Assembly (NCBI GenBank): GCA_020809705.1
Contig: CP085827.1
Coordinates: forward strand, 2,480,001 to 2,544,000
Reading direction: 5' to 3'
From: Calonectria ilicicola
Taxonomy: Eukaryota; Ascomycota; Sordariomycetes; Hypocreales; Nectriaceae
DNA length: 64,000 nt
Below the pieces are notes generated by a model, which worked only from the letters and a program-made list of their open reading frames with translations, was not told the DNA's origin and ran no database searches. Positions 21,462-32,017 of the stretch are shown here, piece after piece; position 1 is the stretch's first letter, and every line of letters starts with the position of its first letter. A program made the position numbers and the translations under genes.

Positions 21462-24443
21462 ATGGAAGAAGGCCTGAAAAGATACAGCGCGGCAGATGTC
21501 CCGGTGACTGCACAATGTCCAGCTTTCCAGGACACAGGCGAGCTTCTATTCGCCCCATTCTTGCAACGTGGATGCAATCGATCGAAGGGAATTTCTGATT
21601 CTCACTTGCTGGAAGCATCGGACGGTCGGTTTCTCGTTGGCGTCTCTTCAGATGGACGCCCGGCATACGCTCACTCCCATCGCAAGCAGAGTGGCGATAT
21701 TGACGATTCGGACAACATTCAATTCTTCAATCAACATGTTTCTATTAAAATTATTGGCGAAAGAAAAAATACATCTCATTTCGTCCCCTTCGCAACCATG
21801 TTTGACGCCAAACGTCTAAAAGACCTGAAACAAGCAGTTGTGGGCCACTATCTAGAGCTGAAGGATGCAGATATCAACGTCGAACAAGAACATCAGCGAG
21901 AGAAGTTGGATATCGAGACTATCTGGGACGAGGGTATTTCTCCTGGAATCCCAAATCCTCTCGATGAGATTGTGGCCTTTCGAAATCATGATTCCACTTC
22001 CTCTCGATGCGGGCGCTATCTACTTTTGCAATCACAGCCGCGCTATCACGAAGGATACAAGGGTGCCTCAGTAAAATATAGCTATTTTCAATTCCCAGCG
22101 TTTGCATTGACGGGTAAAGAGTTCACTGCTTCAGTGTGGGAGGCGGCGGACATCTTCCAACAAGAAAATCCAACCACATTCATTTCACGAGTTCAGATCA
22201 TTTACGCCGTGCTTACTTACTACTGGATTATTGAAAACTCTCATCTAAGAATAGAGGGCTCCCGTTCAAGTGCGAGGATATTTTCAAATCCAAGGGTGGA
22301 TTTATGCGTCTTTATCGCCTATTTTCTAACATGGCTTAGATTTCATGAAATCTTCCGGCTAGGGGCTTATGCCCATCCATTCGACTTCATTGATCGGCAA
22401 TACTCCTCCGACTGTTCCACTGATAAGAAGTACTGTGTGGGTTATCCAAGTCAGGTTAAATGGGAAAAAAGGTTCAGTCAGCTCAAATCGCACCTCAAAC
22501 CTTTCGCGTTTTTATGCCCCGCTATGCAGGAAGGCTCAGCTCTGGGTGGCCCTTTTCTCCCAACAGAATGGAATCTAAGCCAAATACATCATTTGATGGG
22601 CTTGGGTTCGATTCAAACGATTGGGCTTCCTTTTATGCCTTCGAGAGCTGAGCATTGCCATAGATTGTACGCATATCCCGATCATTGGAATACTGAAATG
22701 CCTGATGTCGGGAGATCGCTGGAAGATTGCAATGCTCCTTCAAGCCCTTATTCCAAGACAATTTTCAGTTTTCCGAAAGACCCCCCTAAATCTTGGCCTA
22801 TTTCCCACTCCATGAAGTTATACTATGTTCATGGTCAAATGGAGATGAAACCCACTAATGCCAACCCAGGGTGGACCTCACACTTACCTGGAAGAGCGGG
22901 CGTTTTATGCCGAAAACACAGCCAGCACAGGGTTTCAGACTTCACACTGTCGAAGAATGAACTCGGAATCGCCCTACAAGATTCCACAAAATCTACTACT
23001 ATACTTTTTCAGGCCGAGCAGCAGATGGGATCCGGATTTCTTAACAGCTCAAATGCCATGTTCTTATCTTTTGGTAAACCTATAACATTGCAAGAAGTAC
23101 AATTAACGGACAGATTAAATTGGCGCTCTAGTGTCATCCAACTTGATTTCTTCAACCCCCGTGAACGTCGCCGACGGAGCCAAACAATTAATGAAACGCT
23201 AGAGCCCGATTCCTCACTCCCCACTAAGGTTGCCACATCCAGCAAATCTTCTCAACTTAACGAGTCTTTATATTTACGAAAAGATAATATTACACTGTTG
23301 AAACAAAACGAAGCTTTACAACATCAAGCTAACATCTTGGCACAAAGAATCAAGATATCCGAATATGAAATAGCAAGAGTCGAGAGAGAACGTGAACAAG
23401 GACAGCTCAAGCTAGCCGGTATTTTACAAGAAGTGAATACACAAGAGGGAGCACGCGCCGATTATCTTCAAGTAGAATCATACAAGACCCAATTGGACGC
23501 AAATTCCAGCCTGATTCAACAGTTAGAAAGTGACAAGATTTGTTTAACGAATGAGAATCTTGATTTAAAAGCTCGTCTTCAATTTTACGCATCAGCTGAG
23601 AGGTCAAGCAATATCTCCAACGAAGCTCAGGTTAGTGAGACTACGCGACAAACTCTTAAGCGCGAAAGTGAAAATGCATTGTATTATCCGGGGCTGGAAA
23701 AGAAGATGAGGCCTTCACCAGACATATCACTCCGATTAGGAGGCCGTTCTACAGACGAAATCCCTACGTTCCTCCAGATTTTCCACAACGAAATGCTCCG
23801 CAAGGCCGCACGTGGAGGTCTTATTTCCCCTGCGCATTTTGAAGTTGGAAAGGACGGTCATGTTGGACTTGCTCGACTTGGTATTAAAGAAGCCGAAAGC
23901 TTCGAAGTGGAAATATCGAAGCCACAACTCATGGCAAGTTTTAAACATCAACAAGCAGTCAAAGCTACTGCTAAGATTAGAGATGTTTTTCATGCCGGTG
24001 GATTCTTCGAACAAGGGCACGTGTCTTTGATTCCACTCAAAGATATGCTGCAAGACTATCACCGCGTTGTGACTACTGGTGATCTGCTTGAAGATATCTC
24101 AGATATCTGCACTGAGACGAAGGAAGACCTCTTAAATCTAGATAGCCTCATTCAAAAACTACAGGGCGATCACAGAGAGGCCATGAGACAGGAAACAACA
24201 CGTATGGATGAAGCAATTGTTGTCCTTTACGGAAAATATGGTGCCAGAGAATTGCCATTAGCCACCAAATTGAAACTTATGAGCCATGCCTCTGACATTA
24301 CTGGATTTGAGTTGATCAACGAGTTGAAGAGGATCAGAGGATTTTATCGGGACTTGATGAAGGCTCGAGATAAGATCCGAACTTTATCACAGGCGCCGAT
24401 ACCTGAAGGCTATACCAACCCCAATTCAGTCTATCTCGACTGA
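21462..24443 (+). CDS. Large intronless protein of unknown function with a coiled coil
   Basis: A single 993-codon frame without introns, unlike most genes in the window. I recognise no domain in the first 600 residues. They are globular-looking, with many aromatic residues, and contain no signal peptide. One hydrophobic stretch (Val-Asp-Leu-Cys-Val-Phe-Ile-Ala-Tyr-Phe-Leu, about residue 282) is short. Residues about 600-715 are rich in Leu/Gln/Glu/Lys with heptad spacing (Leu-Leu-Lys-Gln-Asn-Glu-Ala-Leu, Leu-Ile-Gln-Gln-Leu-Glu), a likely coiled coil. The last 200 residues are charged and helical. Length and steady amino-acid content argue for a real gene. It sits in gene-poor DNA, which suits a lineage-specific or transferred gene. 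Function unknown. Confidence 0.75.
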   Translation: MEEGLKRYSAADVPVTAQCPAFQDTGELLFAPFLQRGCNRSKGISDSHLLEASDGRFLVGVSSDGRPAYAHSHRKQSGDIDDSDNIQFFNQHVSIKIIGERKNTSHFVPFATMFDAKRLKDLKQAVVGHYLELKDADINVEQEHQREKLDIETIWDEGISPGIPNPLDEIVAFRNHDSTSSRCGRYLLLQSQPRYHEGYKGASVKYSYFQFPAFALTGKEFTASVWEAADIFQQENPTTFISRVQIIYAVLTYYWIIENSHLRIEGSRSSARIFSNPRVDLCVFIAYFLTWLRFHEIFRLGAYAHPFDFIDRQYSSDCSTDKKYCVGYPSQVKWEKRFSQLKSHLKPFAFLCPAMQEGSALGGPFLPTEWNLSQIHHLMGLGSIQTIGLPFMPSRAEHCHRLYAYPDHWNTEMPDVGRSLEDCNAPSSPYSKTIFSFPKDPPKSWPISHSMKLYYVHGQMEMKPTNANPGWTSHLPGRAGVLCRKHSQHRVSDFTLSKNELGIALQDSTKSTTILFQAEQQMGSGFLNSSNAMFLSFGKPITLQEVQLTDRLNWRSSVIQLDFFNPRERRRRSQTINETLEPDSSLPTKVATSSKSSQLNESLYLRKDNITLLKQNEALQHQANILAQRIKISEYEIARVEREREQGQLKLAGILQEVNTQEGARADYLQVESYKTQLDANSSLIQQLESDKICLTNENLDLKARLQFYASAERSSNISNEAQVSETTRQTLKRESENALYYPGLEKKMRPSPDISLRLGGRSTDEIPTFLQIFHNEMLRKAARGGLISPAHFEVGKDGHVGLARLGIKEAESFEVEISKPQLMASFKHQQAVKATAKIRDVFHAGGFFEQGHVSLIPLKDMLQDYHRVVTTGDLLEDISDICTETKEDLLNLDSLIQKLQGDHREAMRQETTRMDEAIVVLYGKYGARELPLATKLKLMSHASDITGFELINELKRIRGFYRDLMKARDKIRTLSQAPIPEGYTNPNSVYLD

Positions 24444-25000
24444 AAAAGATTAGTCCTAGTTGTAGTCAAATTTTATTTCAGTTCATTTTTCAAATACCAG
24501 TTGCTTTTTGTTGATAAAGTGCGTGTCTGCGCTTAGTGACAGAGTCAGTAATTTACACCCAAATCCTAACTCTCAAGACTGTTCGCAAAGTTCTAAATGC
24601 CCTGATAAATAAATAAACTTACTAGTATTTAAATGAAATGGTTATTTTAAGATTTTGTTGGGAATTTCATTGAATAGTCATATCTCGATTGCTTCATGTG
24701 GTCACCTAGCGGGATGCATGTGTACGCTTATGGACAAAATTTCTTTACAGGTTGGGGTGATAGTAAATCGAATGCTCGGGCCTACAGTGTCGCGACGACC
24801 AAAATTTAGCTTCACCTGCATGTAATGACGTCAAATTAACAGCTTGCGCGTCATTCAATCAGTTGCGCTATTGGATCATCCATGTCGCTTCATAAGCAAT
24901 AAATGATTCAGCACCTTATATGAACTCCCGACCTTAAAATGAAGCCTCTCCTCCCTATATTCCCATATCATTTCTCTCCATCATTCTCATAACACCAACA
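24444..25000. other. Intergenic region, 0.56 kb
   Basis: A/T-rich 3' flank of the 993-aa gene and promoter of the next SDR gene. A CT-rich stretch precedes the ATG at 25001 (about 24949-24990), as is common at fungal start sites. Confidence 0.4.
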
Positions 25001-26168
25001 ATGGCTACCAAAAAGGTCTTGATGTGAGTTTAATTCTGTCCTTATGACTCGAAGCTAATCCAGTCCATCATCCGTAGCACTGGTGCCACTGGCTATACCG
25101 GTGGCGATGTTCTGCATGCTCTCAACCGGGCCCATCCAGATTGGGAATATTCGGTCCTTGTGAGAAGTGCGGAGAAGTTCAAAGCAGTTCAAGCCAAATT
25201 CCCCAAAGTCAAGCCGGTCATTGGCTCACTGGACGACTCCAATCTACTTCGTGAAGCGGCATCGAAGGCCGACATTGTTATTCGTAAGTCAAAAGATTAG
25301 ATCAATATTCGCGCACTTGCAGTTCGTTCATTGGTAATAACATTTTAAAGATACTGCCGATTCATCGGATCATCAAGGAGCTGCTAGAGCCATAGGAGCT
25401 GGCCTGAGGTCCAGTCATTCACGATCTAACCCAGGTTATTGGATTCACGTAAGCGGAGCCGGAATTCTTTGTTGGTACGACATGCAGTATGAGCGATACG
25501 GTGAAAAGCCTCTTGCCGAAAACTCTTATGACGACCTGGAAGGCGTTGAAAAGGTTACATCTCTCCCAGATTCCGCACTCCATCGAGATGTGGACCAGAT
25601 TGTGCTCGCAGAAGCGGCTAAAGATCCAGAGGCTGTCAAGGTTGCTATTGTCTGCCCGCCAACAATTTATGGCCCTGGTCGTGGGTCAGTCAATCGGAAA
25701 AGTAGACAAATCCCCAGCATGATTCAAACAACTCTAAGGGATGGATTCGGTCCCATTGTGGAGGCTAGACAGAACGAGTGTGATAACATTCATGTTCAAG
25801 ATCTTTCTGATTTACTGGTTTTACTTGCCTTGCAATCGACCAAAGCGGACCAAAATGATGTTGGAGGTGAAATTTGGGGTCCAAGAGGGTATTACTTTGC
25901 TGAGAATGGCACTCACAAATGGAGCGCAATTGCACATCTTGTTGCCAAGGAAGCTTACGAACAGGGATTGGTTTCAAGCAGTGAGACAAAAAAGCTAGAC
26001 CTTGATAGGGCTCGACAGATCCATGGGTTTGAAGCATTGTCGTGGGGTCTCAATAGTAGGGGCCAGGCAAAGCGGGCCAGAAAATACCTGGGATGGAATC
26101 CTAGTCGCCCGAGCCTGGAAGCTACTATTGCCGATTCAGTGCGGGTTGAGGCTGAACAGATAAAATGA
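25001..26168 (+). CDS. NAD(P)-binding Rossmann protein, atypical extended SDR / NmrA-like
   Basis: Exons 25001..25023, 25078..25283 and 25351..26168 give 348 aa. The first intron falls just before the dinucleotide-binding loop, and the join reads Val-Leu-Ile-Thr-Gly-Ala-Thr-Gly-Tyr-Thr-Gly-Gly, a TGxTGxxGG motif at residues 9-17. Asp-Ile-Val-Ile-His-Thr-Ala-Asp follows strand 4. After Trp-Ile-His-Val-Ser-Gly-Ala-Gly I see no standard YxxxK pair, so it is an atypical family member and may bind cofactor without classical catalysis. Related fungal proteins are annotated as nucleoside-diphosphate-sugar epimerases, usually without proof. It converges with a second extended SDR gene 1.45 kb away. 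The very short first exon (23 nt) is supported by frame and splice sites. Confidence 0.85.
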
Positions 26169-27621
26169 CTACTACCAAGTCTTTCAACTGCTCAGAAGGT
26201 GGCGGCGATTCGAAGTAAGCTAACTGTGGATGGAAAATATCTAGAAGCCATCTACGCCTAGCTTTCCGAAAAGGTCTTTATCCGAAACGAAAACATGGAG
26301 TTTGTGTACATGTATTAGTGCGAGAGAACTTGGCCCGCAAATTAAAAATATTTTACGAAATATGTGCTAGCCGCCACTTTCGGTGCAGAGTGGGAGACTT
26401 CGAAGTGGCTTCAATGGAAGATGCATCCAGGAATTTCACCGCAACGCACTCATCAGCACTTTTCTGCAACACTATAAAAATTCTAGTATTTATAGCAACA
26501 AAAGATAGCTTCGGGTTGTCTGTTGCTGTTTTTAAACCTTTAAATCTCATTGATATCGATATGAGTAGTTCTACGCCACGTTATAGCGAATGATACGAAC
26601 ACGTCTTGGGTCATGAATCTTTTTAGTAGCATAGCAGCCCTAACCGACCGACAACAAACTAAGACAAGCATAATTCCACCGATGTACCTAATATTGATTG
26701 CGGTTCGGTCGACGTCATCCCAATGGGTCCAACTTTTAGCGGCCTCTCTAGGTCTTAATGTTTTCACCCAATAATGAGATCACACGAAGCTGGATCCTCT
26801 TGCGGATATTTTCACTCAAAAACACAACTTTTGACTGGGCCAAATCTCATCAAAGGACAACTTAGCTCTTTCTTGGCATTTGGAGAATGAGGGGCTCGGA
26901 TGAATGCATAGCCGATAGGTGTCCGAAATTCTACTGTTTTGGACTCACAGCAGCGCTTGGGACCAGCGAGAACCCTTGTGATGCACCGGCACTTGACAGG
27001 GGGGGAAGATTTTGTACCCACGCCCTCTCTCATTATACCTAAAGCAAACAGATAGAAAATGGTCGCTAACGGTGAGCTCCACTAATCTGGTTTGAAGCAG
27101 GGTGGTTCTTGAATGCCCGTAGGACGAGGATATCAAAAGCGAAACCGAGACCCACGACCACACCGGAGTGGCGCAGCTTCCACTTCGCGCGTTTAACCAA
27201 TCAGTTCTATTCGGTAAGCGATGTGCATTGAAATGCATCCACCCTTGATAGAATGTGCCCTTGTGCCTTGTTCACCCTCAGCGGCACAGAACTTATCCGC
27301 CCCAAAGTAAAGATTTGATCGTAACGAGAGATAGATAAATAATACAACATTTATATCTAAATTATGTTTGTTTATTTATTTATTTATAATTTGACTAGAA
27401 TATCGTAGGGGAAAGTAGAAGGGTACAATCTTTCAAGGATTGTACTGTAGTTAGCGCTGGGATTCGAGCTCAAGGAGAATCCTTGAAGAGTAGCGTAATG
27501 GATGGTCTTGGCATTATTGTCTCGTCGTACGAAATGAGATCGACAAAGAAATATAGCATTTTCAACTATCTACCAGGATGTCGCATCCTCGTTCGATGGC
27601 TACAGATGCCCAGTCCCTAGG
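26169..27621. other. Gene-free region between converging SDR genes, 1.45 kb
   Basis: No supported coding frame. It contains a (TTTA)4 run at 27371-27386 and a small hairpin near 27428-27446 (ACAATC / GATTGT). Frames at 26318-26593, 26812-27033 and 26945-27238 have no recognisable content. The length is unusual for a shared 3' flank. Confidence 0.35.
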
Positions 27622-28942
27622 TTACAGAAACCGCCCCAGAATTTTGCATCGTGATTGTACTTTCCCAACTTCCTCAAAAGAATTAATGGTATCTACAACA
27701 CAGGTTTCCAATGCAGTGTACTGAAGTCCAAGGATATCGATGCTTCGGCTATTATTAATTCTATAGACGTCATCGGGTAAGGCTAAACAACCTATTAGCA
27801 ATAGAATCGTGTGCAATGTGTTAATAACTTACCTCCTCCCTCTTGAGATTCCGAAGGCAGCACAGGGTGATACTTTGGAAAGTTCTTTCTAATGATTTCA
27901 ATGATTTCGCGATTGGAGCAGTAGCCTCCGGTTACGAAAAACCGTTTGTTCTCGGCGCCATCCTTTTCCATCGCCGCAACGTGAGCGGCGGCGACGTCAC
28001 GAACGTCAACAAAAATTGGGTTCTGGTTTTATGGTTAGAAAGTATTTTCTCTTCTGAATTTTATTAACATACAGTTGTAGGTGGGATAGTCTCCTTGGCC
28101 GCACCGAGTGTAAAACTTCGGATGAACTGATTGGACGTGTTGAGCGCATCAAGGGACTCTATGCTTTGGGCGGCAGGTCCAAAAACAAGAGGCGGTAGGA
28201 TCGTGGACAGGGCAAAATTGGGGGATTCCTTGGTCATGAAATCCCATGCAGCCTTTTCCGCGAAAGTCTTACTCGCTTCATAGTCTGTTAGAATAGTCTC
28301 ATCCCTTCTAGAGCTAATGATAGCTTACCTGAATAGCCAAAGCCAGGGTTCATCATAGCCTCCTCAGTGGTGATAGGGTTCCAGTCTTCTTCATTGTACG
28401 TGTGTCCAGGCCAAAGACCTTTGGAAATGTTCATCATAGATCCAAAGGAGGATGTGATTACCTATGAAAGTTAGCGTCTGATATCGACTCTGTTCAAAAT
28501 CGGTACAGAAAGTTGCTTACCACACGTTTGACAGATGGTGCACTTTTCTTGATCGCATGAAGGATACCCGTCGTGCCGTTTATAGCAGGGTCTAAGAGGT
28601 CTTTTTTAATATCTGTCGCATTGAAGTGAAAGGGGCTAGCAGTATGAATGACTGCTTCAAATGGCGGGTCAGAGATCACAGCTTTGTCAAATGCATCAAG
28701 CTTCGAGACATCAGAGACAATGGCGAACCCAAGCCTATCACCTTCAATATCTGGATAAGCTTTTCTGATGTTTTCTGCCTTTTCAGCATTGCGAACAGTG
28801 GTCACAACAGAATATCTAAGTAAATTAGCAAGACAATCATACGCAGGACAATTAAAAAAAAACATTACCCTGCTTGAAGAAGCGCTCGGAGAATGTGGGT
28901 AGCAATGAAGCCACTGCCACCGGTAAGAAGGACCTTGGTCAT
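27622..28942 (-). CDS. Extended SDR reductase (dihydroflavonol-4-reductase / aldehyde-ketone reductase type)
   Basis: NADPH-dependent reductase of a carbonyl substrate, cytosolic. Six exons on the minus strand: 28942..28869, 28815..28521, 28461..28329, 28284..28073, 28022..27833 and 27791..27622, giving 357 aa. The N-terminal motif is Thr-Gly-Gly-Ser-Gly-Phe-Ile-Ala-Thr (TGxxGxxA). Next come Val-Ile-His-Thr-Ala-Ser-Pro-Phe, the catalytic Ser block Val-Ile-Thr-Ser-Ser-Phe, and Tyr-Glu-Ala-Ser-Lys (YxxxK, near residues 169-173). Val-Phe-Gly-Pro and Asp-Val-Arg-Asp-Val-Ala-Ala-Ala-His then follow. These blocks are standard for fungal DFR-like 'ketoreductases' similar to yeast Gre2. The last intron is only 41 nt and another is 44 nt, the shortest here. 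Five introns in 1.3 kb is the densest in the window. The substrate cannot be read from sequence. Confidence 0.92.
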
Positions 28943-29773
28943 TGTGAGGGTTTGTGCGAGATTAGAGGCGATGAAAGACAGAGAATAGGCGAACTCGGAT
29001 ACAGAAATAAGATATTGCAAGAAAAAAACACAGGTGCTTGCTTGATATTTAAGTCACAAGCTGTTGAAATCATATATTATCATTATGCCGGAGTTAAGAT
29101 CACCAATTTTCGGATTTCTAGATTTTAGGTCCGAGAAGTGATGTGTTCAAGGATCAATACTGTCCAAATTTGGTATAGGCTTCGTTAGGTTTGAAAAATA
29201 GGCCTCCCCACGCGGAGTTGGTCTGTGACACCGATTACTTTGGTTGCTAGACCCTGTTAGAATTATCACACCCCTTTCAGTCTCGGTCTGGATTATGGGC
29301 GAGCCTAAGCAGGCTGCATTCGGTGGAGCCCGTTCAACGTCGTTAATTTATCGCCAACGATGACGATTTACCAGCGGAGCTTCGCAACGGCAAAACTGAA
29401 TAGGTGCGAAAAGGAGCGGTGTTCTTCACTGCTGGGACCTGAAATGTTCACTTGGATGATTTATGATTTGAGAGAATTAAGCGCTCATAAGCAGACTGCA
29501 TTGATAAAGTAACAAAGGTGGCAAAGTGCTGCGGGGAAAGCGTCAAAGTACTTGAATGTCAGTCAAGATACTGGCCTAAACATAGTGATGAACATTCCAA
29601 GTGATGTAGCTTAATATATCGTAACAAGACAGACCAGCCAATGTTTCAAAGCCATTACAAATGATCATTATTAATATTCCTTGGTGTTTCCGTTGAATGG
29701 CGTGCCCAAAAAGCTCATAACGCTTTACATGTTTGCATTGCAGCGACAGGATTTTCGGAGACAATACCCCCCA
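28943..29773. other. Intergenic region, 0.83 kb
   Basis: Promoter of the DFR-like gene and 3' flank of the DUF3425 gene, which lies upstream on the same strand as seen from the minus strand. No further gene, repeat or RNA was seen. Confidence 0.35.
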
Positions 29774-30728
29774 TCATGACCTTGAGCGTCTCTGAAAATT
29801 CAATATCTTTTCTCCTCGTTTTCGACGCCAATTATTAGTGGTTTCAAGAAGTGCCTCGCAGCCACGGAGAAGCCAACCCCATTTCAGCAAAAATGGAATG
29901 CTGGCCTCCCAAGCTCGTGGGTCTGAAGGATCCCCCCAAACTATCAAGTTTGGCTTCTTGTCCGTCTCCTCAACGTCGAAAAGGTCGGCACATAATTCAT
30001 CCTCGTCGATATTGCCGAGAGCTCGGATGAAACTATCTCTCATCTGAGGCACAGGGTACAAATCAATCCATGGGTGATGACGTTTAGCGATCTGCAGACT
30101 AGTCGGCTGAAGGTGTGATGGAGCAGATTTCCATACTTGAGCAAAATCGGGACCTTTAAAATTAAAAGGGGAAGTGGCCTCCTCGCTGCACAATGATTCC
30201 GCTGTGATTCCTAGGGCACTCGCATTCTGACTCAGCGCATTCAGCACATTCAGTTGGATCAGCATCGACAAGGCTGAAGGCTTTGGTGATGCTAGCACAT
30301 AATCATTGTACGCTTTCACTGCAAATTCCTTCAACTTGATTTGCTCCACCGGTAGCTCCAGCCGGCAGCCTGGGCCCCTTGAGCTTTTTGTACGGAGATT
30401 TTGGTTATAGGTAACCTTCTTCCCCAGCTCTATGAATATCCCACGGTCTTCTTCGTCAACATTATCTTGCTGAGACGTGCTGCTCAGTGCTTTTTGCAGC
30501 CTTCGTCGCCCTTCAATCATGTAGATCATTAGTATCGATGCTGGAGATTGGATGGCCAAAATTCCTATACTCACTCCAAGCTCGTTGATTAAGGCGGTTC
30601 TGGAGTCGCCTCCTTGTCACTCCACTCGTCACCCCAGTCCAATCGTCGTCTGGATCGATGACTTCTAGCCGTTGTTGCATTTCCGCGAGCGGCATAGCAT
30701 TCATACGTTGTTTGCTTTTGTCAGTCAT
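29774..30728 (-). CDS. DUF3425 bZIP-type transcription factor
   Basis: Exons 30728..30575 and 30510..29774 give 296 aa. The join restores the basic region Arg-Arg-Arg-Leu-Gln-Asn-Arg-Leu-Asn-Gln-Arg-Ala-Trp-Arg-Arg-Arg-Arg (about residues 39-55), preceded by Asp-Asp-Asp-Trp-Thr-Gly-Val-Thr, the usual head of DUF3425 bZIP proteins. No regular leucine heptads follow, as is common in this group. The C-terminal DUF3425 domain is seen in Ala-Tyr-Asn-Asp-Tyr-Val, Leu-Gln-Pro-Thr-Ser-Leu-Gln, His-His-Pro-Trp-Ile-Asp-Leu-Tyr-Pro-Val-Pro and Met-Arg-Asp. The Trp in the basic region, where most relatives have Tyr or His, is a minor variant. Relatives include regulators of stress and secondary metabolism. 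The target is unknown; it may serve neighbouring oxidoreductase genes, without direct evidence. Confidence 0.88.
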
Positions 30729-32017
30729 TGTCTCTGGTAAGCGAGGTGCATCGATTGAAGTTTGGGTGGTAGGATCACTGCCGCGTGGAATGGATTAGCT
30801 TAAATGTAGACTGCTTATACGTGGATTGACACCCCTCGCGTTGTAAGCAAGTTGCAGCAGGACCGTGCCACGATAATTCCACACCAGGCACTTTGTGGGA
30901 CCGCTAGTTGGTCTAGGCCATCCATGACCTCGCCTCAGCTACCGCTATGCCTCTCTGTCAATCCTTGTTTTTAACCCTTCTACTTATCACCAAAGATTCT
31001 TCCAGTCACATTTTGCTGACCCATCCCCTACCTAAATTCGGGGATCGGCTTCTATCCCCACCAATAGGTTCTTTTTTTTTTTCCAAGAGTCCGACACTTT
31101 TTAGGTTCGACATTCCAAGCTCGGGCCATAGTCTGATTCTGAGTCGAGGACAGTGACGTGAAGGCACTGCCTCATCCTGGGCCCACGGAGATATCGGCTT
31201 TGACCGATTCAGAAAGCATCCAAGTACGTAGGGCAATTTAACTAGCAAGTGGAGCATCTAACAGCAACTACCGTTGCACTCGTCTATTTCTAGTTGCTTC
31301 TCCCAACCAGTTCGAATGTAATGACGACATCTTCAAACCAAACCGCCAGGAACTTGTGATCATAGCCTTCGCTGTTCGATAATGCCCTACCATGGATACT
31401 AGTCTGAGCATAGAACCCATGGCACTGCTCATGAACAATCGCCTACAACAAACAGATACAGGACAGGCTTGATGTTAGCAAAATATATGACAGAGATATC
31501 AGCTCAAGAGAAGAATAGTCATTTCTTTACCATAGATAAACATTCCAGTGATGTCATAATTATGATTTGATCATAATTTCTAATCGTGTTTATTAAAGCT
31601 TTGGAAACTATTTCGAATCGTGAGTTTTCATTTAGAGACTACATTCAATCTTCTATCAGCTACGTGACTGTCGAAACTGTGTCAAAGGTGAAGATCTTCA
31701 CAGGAACGTCTACGTCTTGCATTACGTGTCACTACATCCCATGGATCGGCCCTTTTTCTGTGCCACGAAACCAACTAGAACGCCAAGGCATTCAACCCAT
31801 GCTGCTTACTCCCCTGATAATTGATAATAATGAAATGGAGGTGATGAATGAGGATGATCAAAAAAAAAAAAAAAGGAAAATTCGTTATATCCACACCCAA
31901 GGTCATGGTTGCGTTCTTCCTCTGTAAGATGATTGTTATAAATAGCCAGTCAGCTCAAGATGTTCGGACATTGCCTATCACAGCTTCTTTCTCTAGCGAT
32001 TACTTTACCGTCTCACA
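30729..32017. promoter_or_regulatory. Divergent promoter region, 1.3 kb, with a TATA box
   Basis: Lies between the DUF3425 gene (minus) and the MDR dehydrogenase gene (plus). TATAAATA at 31937-31944 is 74 bp before the dehydrogenase ATG and is a good TATA box. An A15 run at 31860-31874 lies just upstream. The 113-codon frame at 31586-31927 runs through this poly-A and is not considered a gene. Confidence 0.5.

Noticed and set aside
31586..31927. 113-codon frame upstream of the MDR dehydrogenase
   Set aside because: Runs through an A15 stretch in the promoter and has no recognisable content.
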